DNA from: Ectothiorhodospiraceae bacterium
Lineage (GTDB): Bacteria > Pseudomonadota > Gammaproteobacteria > HK1
Reading direction: 5' to 3'
NCBI GenBank assembly: GCA_024234875.1
Contig: JACKNM010000004.1
Coordinates: 124,001-188,000 of the forward strand
DNA: 64,000 nucleotides
Below are positions 52,777 to 64,000 of this stretch, piece after piece. A program made the translations under genes and the position numbers. The notes beneath the pieces are model-generated. The model saw only the letters and a list, made by a program, of their open reading frames with translations, was not told the origin of the DNA and did no database searches. Every line of letters begins with the position of its first letter. Position 1 is the stretch's first letter.

Positions 52777-54600
52777 TCATTCCACCGTCACGCTCTTGGC
52801 GAGGTTGCGCGGCTGGTCGATGTCGCGCCCCAGCGCGAGCGCCCAGTGGTAGGCGAGCATCTGCAGCGGGATCCCCATCACCACCGGGTTGAGCGCGTCC
52901 TCCGAGCGCGGCACGGTGATCACGTGATCGGACAGCGCGTCGACCCGCTGGTCACCGGCGTGGGTCAACGCGATCACCGGGCCACCGCGCGCACGCACCT
53001 CCTCGAGCGCGGAGACGGACTTCGCGAGCAACGCGTCGTGCGGCAGGACAACCACCGTCGGCAGCTCCGGGCCGACGAGGGCGAGCGGGCCGTGCTTGAG
53101 CTCCGATGCCGGGTACGCCTCGGCGTGCACGTAGGAGATCTCCTTCAGCTTCTGCGCCCCCTCGAGCGCCACCGGAAAGCCGATCGCCCGACCGATGAAG
53201 AATGCGCTGCGCGCCCCGACGTGCGCCGCCGCGATCGCCGCCACCCGCTCCTCGTCGGCGAGCGTGGCGGCGATGCTCTCTGGCAGGCGCGCGAGCGCGT
53301 CGACGATGCCACGCCCCTGCTCGGGCGACAGATCGCGCACCCGTCCGAGGGTCAGCGCGAGCAACGCGAGCGCGACCACGCTACACGTGTAGGCCTTGGT
53401 CGAGGCCACCGACACCTCCGGCCCGGCGTGCATGTAGATCCCGCCGTCGACCTCGCGCGCGATGCTGCTGCCGACCACGTTCACCACCCCGAGCACGCGG
53501 CCGCCGCGGCGCCGGACCTCCTGCACCGCCATCAAGGTGTCGAGCGTCTCGCCGGACTGGCTGATCGCGACGTAGAGCGTGTCGCGCTCGATCACCGGGT
53601 TGCGATAACGGAACTCCGCCGCCGGCTCGGCGGAGGCCGGGATCCGGGCGAGGGTCTCCACCATGTGCGCGCCGACGAGGCCGGCGTAGTACGCGGTTCC
53701 GCAGCCGAGCAGCTTCACCCGCCGGACCTCGAGCAACTCGCGCGCGTCGAGGTTGAGCCCACCGAGGTGGGCGGTGTGGAAGCGGTGGTCGAGCCGCCCG
53801 CTCAGCGTCCGCGCCACCGCCTCGGGCTGGTCGAGGATCTCCTTGCGCATGAAGTGCGCATGCTCGCCGCGCTCGTAGGCCTGATCGGTCCAGGTGATGG
53901 TGGAAGGCGACTTCGCGGCGGGCTGGGCGTCGAGGGTGCTGGCCCGAAAGCCGCCGGCCTCCACGGTGGCGATCTCGCCGTCGTCGAGGTGGACGACCTC
54001 GCGCGCGTGACGCACCAGCGCGGCGACGTCGGAGGCGACGAACATCTCGCGCTCACCGAGCCCGATGATCACCGGTGAGCCGTGGCGCGCGACGACGATG
54101 CGGTCCGGCTGCCCGAGGTCGATCACGGCGATGCCGTAGGTGCCGTGCACCTGGTGGAGCGCCGCTCGCACGCGGTCCTCGAGCTCACCGTCACCGGCGC
54201 GCGAGATGAGATGCGCCAGCACCTCGGTGTCGGTCTCCGAGGCGAAGGTGACGCCCTGCTCCACCAGGCGTGCCCGCAGTGCGGCGGCGTTCTCGACGAT
54301 GCCGTTGTGGACCACCGCGACTCGCCCGCGCTCGCACACGTGCGGATGGGCATTCACGTCGGTCGGCCCGCCGTGGGTCGCCCAGCGCGTGTGCCCGATG
54401 CCGATGCGACCGGACGCTCGCGGCGGCAGGACGCTCGCAAGCCGCTCGAGCTTGCCCGCCGCCTTGTGGACGTGGAGGCGACCCCGCGAGACCAGCGCGA
54501 CCCCGGCGGAGTCGTAGCCGCGGTACTCGAGCCGGCGCAGCCCGCTCATGAGGATGGGCGCCGCGTTGCGATGCCCGACGTAGCCGATGATTCCGCACAT
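52777..54600 (-). CDS. glmS: Glucosamine-fructose-6-phosphate aminotransferase (isomerizing)
   Basis: Converts fructose-6-phosphate and glutamine to glucosamine-6-phosphate, the entry to peptidoglycan and LPS sugars. The 607 residues are full length. The N-terminal glutaminase has Cys2 (MCGIIGYVG), the phrase YRGYDSAG and HTRWATHG; two SIS domains follow with SQSGETLDTL and STKAYTC; the C terminus NLAKSVTVE is normal. It sits 17 bases after a small conserved gene on the same strand and probably shares its promoter. Confidence 0.97.
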   Translation of the reverse strand: MCGIIGYVGHRNAAPILMSGLRRLEYRGYDSAGVALVSRGRLHVHKAAGKLERLASVLPPRASGRIGIGHTRWATHGGPTDVNAHPHVCERGRVAVVHNGIVENAAALRARLVEQGVTFASETDTEVLAHLISRAGDGELEDRVRAALHQVHGTYGIAVIDLGQPDRIVVARHGSPVIIGLGEREMFVASDVAALVRHAREVVHLDDGEIATVEAGGFRASTLDAQPAAKSPSTITWTDQAYERGEHAHFMRKEILDQPEAVARTLSGRLDHRFHTAHLGGLNLDARELLEVRRVKLLGCGTAYYAGLVGAHMVETLARIPASAEPAAEFRYRNPVIERDTLYVAISQSGETLDTLMAVQEVRRRGGRVLGVVNVVGSSIAREVDGGIYMHAGPEVSVASTKAYTCSVVALALLALTLGRVRDLSPEQGRGIVDALARLPESIAATLADEERVAAIAAAHVGARSAFFIGRAIGFPVALEGAQKLKEISYVHAEAYPASELKHGPLALVGPELPTVVVLPHDALLAKSVSALEEVRARGGPVIALTHAGDQRVDALSDHVITVPRSEDALNPVVMGIPLQMLAYHWALALGRDIDQPRNLAKSVTVE

Positions 54601-54616
54601 GGCGCTGCTCCCCGCC

Positions 54617-54889
54617 TCAGCCGTAGACGATGCGCCGGATCTGTCGCTCGCTGAGCACCGGGGCGCGGAATCGCATCTCGGCCAGCTCGCGCCCGATCCG
54701 GGCGTAGATGTCGTGATTGCGCAGCCCCTCGGCCTGCAGCTCGCGGTGACGCCGGGTGACGAACTCCTCGGCGGTCTCGGCGAAGTAGCCGAGCACCTCG
54801 GCGATCACCCGCCGGGCCTCGACCGGGGTCAGGCCCCGGGAGCGCACCAGGTACTCGACGAGATCTCGCGGCATGACGATCGACGACAT
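54617..54889 (-). CDS. Small conserved protein upstream of glmS
   Basis: A 90-residue, highly charged and predicted helical protein (MSSIVMPRDLVEYLVRSRG...). No family recognised. Its length, codon use and position 17 bases before glmS support it being real. There is no Shine-Dalgarno site ahead of ATG 54889 or the internal ATG 54874, so translation may be leaderless or weak. Two related palindromes lie directly upstream, so it and glmS may be regulated together. A helix-rich regulator or RNA-binding role is possible but unproven. Confidence 0.6.
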   Translation of the reverse strand: MSSIVMPRDLVEYLVRSRGLTPVEARRVIAEVLGYFAETAEEFVTRRHRELQAEGLRNHDIYARIGRELAEMRFRAPVLSERQIRRIVYG

Positions 54890-54931
54890 GGGCCGAATTA
54901 CGGGCACGAGCGCCCGAGATGGCAAAGGATA

Positions 54932-54947
54932 TGCCCGAATTCGGGCA
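54932..54947. promoter_or_regulatory. 16-bp perfect palindrome (candidate operator)
   Basis: TGCCCGAATTCGGGCA is a perfect palindrome. About 41 bases away a related sequence, GCCGAATTACGGGC (54892-54905), repeats the half-sites with one extra central base. Both lie in front of the 90-residue gene and glmS. The spacing is close to four helical turns, which suggests cooperative operator sites for a dimeric regulator. Confidence 0.55.
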
Positions 54948-55002
54948 AGACATAGGCAGTAACGGAGGACGGACAGCGCGACCCGTGGGCCGCGGACGGT
55001 GG

Positions 55003-56253
55003 TCAGTGATCGTCGTCGAGGAAGAACTCGAGGCTGTCGACACGGTCCAGTCGGCGCCGCGCCTGGTCGCCGAAGCCGTGCAACTCCGAGGAGTCGGTGC
55101 GGTCGGTTTCCCCCGCGGTCGGCGTCACGCCCACAACGGGTCGGAGTCGGAGCACCCGAGGCAGCACCGGCGCCTCGTCGCCACCGGGGATGGACGGGGT
55201 CATGACGGTGGCGTCGAAACCGCGCTCGCCGAGCAGGAACGCAGCCGTCGCGCTCTCGCGGCCGTCGTCGCAGAAGCAGAGGTAGGGCCGCCCACGATCG
55301 AGCGACGCCGCGCGCAATCGCACCATGTACCAGGGCAATCGAATGGCGTCGGCGAGCGCGGGCCCGCCTCCGGCGGTGGACTGGCGGACATCGAGCGGAA
55401 TCGCGCCGAGACGAAGTAGATGGGTCGCCGCCGCGCCGTCGCACTCGGTGAGGAGCGGGGCGGCGAGCAGGGTACGGAAGCGCTCGGCGTCGAGTCGGAG
55501 CAGCCGGCCGTCGGTGTCCATGGTGACGGTGGCCGGCTGCGGGGCGTCGAGCAGGATGGCCTCCGCCCCGAAGCTCGCGCCCTCCTCGAGCCGGTCGAGC
55601 ACGAGGGCCGCTCCGCCGTGGGTGGTTCGCGTCATGGTGCAGGTGCCGCTGACGACGATGCACAGCCCGTCGGCCGGCTCGCCCTGGCGGACCACCACCT
55701 CGCCGGCGCGAACGCCGACCTCGTGGAGGCAGGAGAGCAGCCGCTGCACCGCCGTCGGCTCCAGCCGACCGAGGATCGGCGAGCGCAGCAAGGTCGACAT
55801 CCAGTCGGCCCGATAGGCGTCGCACGACGGCAGCGGATCGGCCTCGTCGAGGCTCAGCTCGTCGACGTCGATCAACGCCCGCGCCTCGGCGACGCTGCGC
55901 GCCTTGGCGCGGTCGATCCGCAGCAGCGTCACCGCGGTGGCGGCTCGGGCACCGGCCTGACGCGGCTCGGCCTCGGCGAGGGGCTGGCGAGCGAGGTCGC
56001 TGCCGGCCTCGACGAGCTGGGCGGTGCCGCTCGAGGAGCCGACCTCGATCGCCCCGGAGACGAGGTAGACGACATCGGGGTCGGCATCGCCCTCGCGAAA
56101 CACCACGGTGCCCGCCGGCAGTTGCTCGAGGGCGGTTCCGAGGGCGAGCGCGTGGAAGTCGTCCCAGCCGATCGAGGCCGGGGGAACCAGGCGCTTGAGT
56201 AGACCGGCGTCCGCTCGCGTCTGCCGCCGGGTCGCCGCCCCGGAGTGGGCCAT
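55003..56253 (-). CDS. Two cNMP-binding domains fused to a rhodanese-like domain
   Basis: Signal-transduction protein of 416 residues. The first cyclic-nucleotide-type beta-roll covers about 25-135 (GTVVFREGDADPDVVYLVSGAIEV), the second about 165-275 (AGEVVVRQGEPADGLCIVVSGTCTM), and a rhodanese-like domain ends at about 370 with CFCDDGRESA holding the active-site Cys. No DNA-binding domain is present, so it is not a Crp-type regulator. ATG 56253 has GGAG nine bases upstream. It is divergent from the large hybrid kinase and may share its circuit. Confidence 0.85.
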   Translation of the reverse strand: MAHSGAATRRQTRADAGLLKRLVPPASIGWDDFHALALGTALEQLPAGTVVFREGDADPDVVYLVSGAIEVGSSSGTAQLVEAGSDLARQPLAEAEPRQAGARAATAVTLLRIDRAKARSVAEARALIDVDELSLDEADPLPSCDAYRADWMSTLLRSPILGRLEPTAVQRLLSCLHEVGVRAGEVVVRQGEPADGLCIVVSGTCTMTRTTHGGAALVLDRLEEGASFGAEAILLDAPQPATVTMDTDGRLLRLDAERFRTLLAAPLLTECDGAAATHLLRLGAIPLDVRQSTAGGGPALADAIRLPWYMVRLRAASLDRGRPYLCFCDDGRESATAAFLLGERGFDATVMTPSIPGGDEAPVLPRVLRLRPVVGVTPTAGETDRTDSSELHGFGDQARRRLDRVDSLEFFLDDDH

Positions 56254-56616
56254 GGCGCATTGCTCCATCGAATCGGACGAGCGCGACGCCGGCGACGCGA
56301 CCCGCCGCCGGCGCGCATGTATCTGATGAATGTCGGCGCGCCGGGCCACGGCTTTAGATCGCCATGGACCTCACCGCGGCCCCGGCCGAGCTCAAGGGTC
56401 GGAGGCTCGACGCCGATAACTCCCCTCGATCCACCACAGACCGCACTGCGTCGGGCCACCGCGGCTCCGGCTCCGTGCGACTCGGAAGGTGCTCGTGAGC
56501 TCCACACCCACCGCGTCCTCGAAGACGACCGACGCCGCCTCGCCACGCCCGTGGGCCGACCGGCGCCTCGCTGCCCGTCCCGACCGCGCGCGGCGGCCGG
56601 TGGAGGGCTGACCGCG
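56254..56616. promoter_or_regulatory. Divergent intergenic region, cNMP-rhodanese / hybrid kinase
   Basis: About 360 bases between the two divergent starts. The frame of the kinase is open here, but its translation is arginine- and proline-rich and without domain similarity, so it is treated as untranslated. No Dnr-type box or clear promoter was found. Ribosome site GGAGGG at 56602 serves the kinase. Confidence 0.4.
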
Positions 56617-60528
<3,912 letters not shown>

Positions 60529-60585
60529 TCACGAGCCCGCCAGGCGCCGGGCCCCGGCATGGCCCGTATCGAGCGCCGGTGCGGG

Positions 60586-61446
60586 TCAGCTACCGAAACG
60601 GTCGCCGGCCTCCAGGTAGCGGCTGGTGTCGACGATCACCTCGCGGTCCTTGAACGACACCATCTCGCCGGTGAGCGCACCGCTGTGGCCGTCACGCCGG
60701 ATCGCTTCCAGCGCACGGCGCATGGCGGCGATCGCCGCGCGCTGCGTGTCGCTCGGCACGATGACGATCTTGTAGCCCATCGCCTCCAGATCAGGCACCG
60801 ACATGAGCGGCGTCTTGCCACCATGGAACATGTTGATCAGCTTCGGCTGCGGCAGCCGACGTGCGACCTCGCGGATCTGCTCCTCGGTCTGCGGCGCCTC
60901 CACGAACACCACGTCCGCACCGGCCTCGGCATAGGCCTCGGCGCGCGCGATGGCGGCGTCGAAACCCTCGACCGCCAGCGCGTCGGTGCGCGCGATGATC
61001 ACCATGTCCGAATCGTGCAGCGCGTCGCGGACCGCGCGCAGCTTCTGCTCGAACTCGTGCGATGGCACCACCCCCTTGTCGTCGAGGTGACCGCAGCGCT
61101 TGGGGAAGGTCTGGTCCTCGAGATGGAAACCGGCGACACCGGAACGCTCGAAGGCACGCACCGCGTGGCGAGCGTTCAGCGCGTTGCCGTAGCCAGTGTC
61201 CATGTCGGCGATGACCGGGATGTCCACGACGTCGACGATCTGCGCCAGGCGGTCGCAGATCTCGGAATAGGCGAGCAGCCCCAGATCCGGGATTCCGGTG
61301 CTTCGCGCGATGGCGCCACCGCTGGCGTAGGCGGTGTCGAATCCCGCCTCCTGGACGAGGCGGGCCGAGAGGCCGTCGAAGCAGCCGGGCGCGACGATGA
61401 TCCCGGGTTGGGCGAGTCGCTGCTTGAGGATGGTGGACGCGCGCAT
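60586..61446 (-). CDS. Isocitrate lyase/PEP mutase family enzyme
   Basis: TIM-barrel C-C or P-C lyase, 286 residues. It has DMDTGYGN (Mg-binding Asp), ERSGVAGFHLEDQTFPKRCGH with the catalytic Cys, and a C-terminal ENEDVIIMV-like EVIVDTSRYLEAGD. This matches the 2-methylisocitrate lyase/oxaloacetate decarboxylase/carboxyPEP mutase branch; which reaction it performs is unclear. ATG 61446 follows GGAGGAG. It is downstream of MFS on the same strand with a 180-base gap. Confidence 0.88.
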   Translation of the reverse strand: MRASTILKQRLAQPGIIVAPGCFDGLSARLVQEAGFDTAYASGGAIARSTGIPDLGLLAYSEICDRLAQIVDVVDIPVIADMDTGYGNALNARHAVRAFERSGVAGFHLEDQTFPKRCGHLDDKGVVPSHEFEQKLRAVRDALHDSDMVIIARTDALAVEGFDAAIARAEAYAEAGADVVFVEAPQTEEQIREVARRLPQPKLINMFHGGKTPLMSVPDLEAMGYKIVIVPSDTQRAAIAAMRRALEAIRRDGHSGALTGEMVSFKDREVIVDTSRYLEAGDRFGS

Positions 61447-61629
61447 GTCTCCTCCGCGGTGGGGTGATGTCTGGTCGGTCGGCGGGGCGGTCGCGCTCGA
61501 TCCGCGCCGGGCCGAACCCGAGCGCGGAGCCGGAAGCGGCGCGGCCGGGGTCGAGGACCGGATCCTGTCGATCGCCATCGCGCGCGGTCAAGCCGGCCAG
61601 CCCCCGCGGACCGGTCCACGGCGAGCGGC

Positions 61630-62859
61630 TCAGCGACCGCCGGCGCGGTAGGTCTCGGGCGCGAATCGGCCGAAGGCGAGGCCGATCAGGACCAGCAGCC
61701 CCGCGCCCAGGAGCATCGCGGCCTGCGGCCCGTGGAGGTCGACCACCAGCCCGAGCGCGATCGGCCCGATGACGTATCCGAGGTCGCCGAGCATGCGGAA
61801 AGTGCTCATGGCGGAGGCGTTCATCCCCGGCGGGGCGCTGTCGGCCGCATAGGCGGCCGGCGCCGCGCCGCTCGCGGCCGAGGCCACGCCCCAGGCGACG
61901 CACGCGGCGAGGAACCACGGATAGGTCGGCGCGAGACAGAACAGGACCAGCGCGACCCCGCTCAGCACCGTCGACGGGACGATCACCGCCTTGCGCCCGA
62001 GACGGTCGACCAGCACGCCGGCGGGATAGGTCACCGCCAACCCGACCACACTCCCCAACGCCAGCCCGAACCCGATCTGGGTGGTGCCGAGGCCGATGGT
62101 GTCGCGACCGAGCACCGGAACGACGTTGAACAGCCCGCCGGTGCGCGCCACCGCGTTGATGAACATGACGCCAGCCGCGAGCACGAAGCCCACCTGGGCG
62201 AGCAACACCCGAAGCTGGCTCACCAGCGACGGGCGCGGGCCGGCCGGGGCGCCGCGGCGGGCGGTGGCCAGATCCCGCGTCTCGGGCACCGCGAACCAGG
62301 CGACCGCGCCGGCACCGAGGCCGGCGATCGCATAGGCGAGAAAGGGCGACGCGAGCCCGAGGTGCTCGGCCAGCCAGCCACCGGGAAACGGCCCGATACC
62401 GACCGCGAACAGGAACGTGCCCTGATAGATGGCCATCATCCGCCCGCGGCGGGCGGGGGTGCTGATGTCGGCGAGCACCACCACACCCATGGTGAGCACG
62501 ATGCCGGCGCCACAGCCGGCGAGGAAGCGCGCGAGAGCGAGCTCGACGAAGCTCGAGGCCACCCCGCACCAGAGGTTCCCGAGGGCCGACACCAGCCCCC
62601 CGATGGCGAGCACCGGCCGACGCCCGATGCGGTCGGCGAGCTGACCCGCCGGCACCGCGACCACGAATCGCGCGAGACCGTAGACGGCGATGGTCACGCC
62701 GACGGCGGATTGCGGCACCTCGAACGACAGCGCGTAGAGCGGCAGCACCGGGATGATGCTGCCGAAGCCGAGCTGGTTCACCGCGATCAGCACGCACATC
62801 CAGACGAGCGCGCGGCGCGCATCGGCATGCTCGTCGGCTTGCGTCGTACTCATCACCAT
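61630..62859 (-). CDS. Major facilitator superfamily transporter
   Basis: Inner-membrane transporter of 409 residues, twelve predicted helices. The MFS motif between helices 2 and 3 (AGQLADRIGRRPVLAIGG) and its repeat in the second half (AGVLVDRLGRKAVIV) are plain. The substrate, possibly a drug or organic acid, is not predictable. The start is ATG 62859, or ATG 62853 two codons on. It runs divergent to the terminal sensor gene. Confidence 0.9.
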   Translation of the reverse strand: MVMSTTQADEHADARRALVWMCVLIAVNQLGFGSIIPVLPLYALSFEVPQSAVGVTIAVYGLARFVVAVPAGQLADRIGRRPVLAIGGLVSALGNLWCGVASSFVELALARFLAGCGAGIVLTMGVVVLADISTPARRGRMMAIYQGTFLFAVGIGPFPGGWLAEHLGLASPFLAYAIAGLGAGAVAWFAVPETRDLATARRGAPAGPRPSLVSQLRVLLAQVGFVLAAGVMFINAVARTGGLFNVVPVLGRDTIGLGTTQIGFGLALGSVVGLAVTYPAGVLVDRLGRKAVIVPSTVLSGVALVLFCLAPTYPWFLAACVAWGVASAASGAAPAAYAADSAPPGMNASAMSTFRMLGDLGYVIGPIALGLVVDLHGPQAAMLLGAGLLVLIGLAFGRFAPETYRAGGR

Positions 62860-63217
62860 CCAGTGAGGGCGGGCCGGCGAGCGCCGGCGGCGCGAACCCG
62901 CGCGAGACGACGCAGCCCGCTGGTGGCCACCCTTCGTACCGCGCGCAGACGATGCCGGCGCTCGGCCGGCGGGCGAGTCCCTATGCTAGTCCCTCGGCCC
63001 GGTGATTTCGATCGGCGCGGCCGCTCCGACGGGCGGCGTTCAGTCCCGACACCCGGTCGCCGATACCCCCACTGGGCGGTTCGTGCCGTGAGGAGGCACC
63101 GCCACGTCTCGTCCGCCGACGGCGGCGAGCCAGTCATGCACCCGACCCCGGCACCACGCGCCGGGAGTGGCCGAGCACGCTCCACGCGAGCCCGCGACGA
63201 TTCCGGTATCCGAGCCC
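62860..63217. promoter_or_regulatory. Divergent intergenic region, MFS / PAS sensor
   Basis: About 360 bases with no supportable gene. It contains one small palindrome (GCCGGC-GAGC-GCCGGC, 62873-62888) near the MFS start and a TATGCT -10-like hexamer at 62981-62986. The two promoters must lie here, but I cannot place them with confidence. Confidence 0.4.
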
Positions 63218-64000
63218 ATGAGCCCAGGCGAGATCGCGGCCGAAGCCCCGGAGCGCACCGATCAGGGGCGCAAGGCCCCGGTGCGCCTGCGCGACACCGC
63301 ACTCGAGGCAGCCGCCAACGCGATCGTCATCATCGACCGCGAGGGCCGCATCGAGTGGGCCAACCCGGCCTTCGAGTCGTTGACGGGATACGCCCTCGCC
63401 GAATCCGTCGGTCGGCGCCCCGGGGAGTTGCTCCACTCGGGCGCCCATCCGCCCCAGTTCTACCAGTCCCTGTGGCGGACCATCCTCTCGGGCCGAATCT
63501 GGCGCGGCGAGATGGTCAATCGCCGCAAGGACGGCAGCATCTACCACGAGGAGCAGACCATCACGCCGGTACGTGATGCCGCTGGCGTGATCACCCATTT
63601 CATCTCGGTCCGCCAGGACGCCTCGGAGCGCAAGGCAGTCCAGGCGGCGCTCGACGCCGAGCGGCGGCGCTACCGCGAGCTGGTGAGCCGAATCCCGGTC
63701 GGCGTGTTCCGCTTCCGCATCCCTGCCGACGGGCGGCGCCGGCACTTCGACTACGTGAGCCCGCGCCTGTGCGAGCTCCTCGCGCTGGACCCGGAGACGG
63801 TCGAGAGCGACGCGCGCGTCGTCTACGACGCGGTCCACCCCGAGGATCTGCCCGAGCTGGAGTCGCTGGTCGATCGCGCCTCGGTGGCGGGCACGGCGTT
63901 CGACTGGGAAGGCCGCTTCGTGGTCGACGGACAGGTCCGGTGGTACCGGGTCGAGACCCGCGGCGGCGTGTGGGCAGGGGGCGATCTGGCCTGGGACGGG
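63218..64000 (+). CDS. PAS-domain sensor protein, truncated by window end
   Basis: The frame stays open for 261 codons from ATG 63218 to the window edge. It encodes a PAS domain (about 25-140) with AANAIVIIDREGRIEWANPAF, the W-R-G-E-M-V-N-R-R-K-D-G-S PAC-like segment and I-S-V-R-Q-D-A-S-E-R-K linker, then a second PAS (about 150-260). Downstream output (kinase, GGDEF or other) is not in the window. No strong ribosome site precedes the ATG. It is the second multi-PAS sensor in 8 kb. Confidence 0.82.
   Translation, partial: MSPGEIAAEAPERTDQGRKAPVRLRDTALEAAANAIVIIDREGRIEWANPAFESLTGYALAESVGRRPGELLHSGAHPPQFYQSLWRTILSGRIWRGEMVNRRKDGSIYHEEQTITPVRDAAGVITHFISVRQDASERKAVQAALDAERRRYRELVSRIPVGVFRFRIPADGRRRHFDYVSPRLCELLALDPETVESDARVVYDAVHPEDLPELESLVDRASVAGTAFDWEGRFVVDGQVRWYRVETRGGVWAGGDLAWDG

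Overview
This is a very GC-rich bacterial window, densely packed with genes and with almost no AT-rich sequence. The cd1-type nitrite reductase cluster, the NorCB nitric oxide reductase cluster, TRAP transporters and hybrid sensor kinases point to a denitrifying member of the Pseudomonadota. Gammaproteobacteria seems most likely, but the class is an inference. I saw no rRNA, tRNA, CRISPR array, phage or intact transposase. No nos (N2O reductase) genes are present here.

Region 1 (2-3169) holds the end of a TRAP transporter operon and a DMT-type exporter. Region 2 (3324-24576) is a denitrification island. On the minus strand it carries norC-norB-norQ, a small membrane protein, a polyferredoxin and norD. 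Next come a TrpD2/YbiB-like gene, a CysG-like precorrin-2 dehydrogenase with a decayed SUMT tail, and a Dnr-type regulator. The minus-strand run nirS-nirE-nirC-nirF-nirD-nirL-nirG-nirH-nirJ-nirN follows, encoding the reductase and heme d1 biosynthesis. A NirI/NosR-like flavo-polyferredoxin and an ApbE/NirX flavin transferase are divergently arranged at its far end. Three near-identical Dnr/FNR-type palindromes (9426, 21653, 23421) sit upstream of norC, nirS and nirI/apbE, so Dnr probably links the whole island to NO and oxygen status.

Region 3 (24669-40051) is a catabolic and transport region. It has an SDR, a ketopantoate-reductase-like protein, a spermidine/putrescine-type ABC operon led by a DUF3830 gene, a PhyH dioxygenase, a LacI regulator in a DctPQM TRAP operon, and a hydantoinase HyuA/HyuB pair. 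It also contains two structured intergenic repeats, one of them a run of five consecutive hairpins.

Region 4 (40265-48895) looks like a stress/repair island: a groEL remnant, an archaeal-type methionine adenosyltransferase, a P-type cation ATPase, the RNA ligase RtcB with its partner archease, and a bufferin (copper-binding RiPP) operon bufA-bufB-bufC.

Region 5 (49007-64000) holds a secreted protein built of decapeptide repeats, an enolase-superfamily enzyme, a GIY-YIG protein, a small secreted protein, glmS with a small conserved gene behind a palindromic operator, a double-cNMP/rhodanese protein divergent from a large hybrid histidine kinase, an isocitrate-lyase-family enzyme, an MFS transporter, and a PAS sensor gene cut by the window end.
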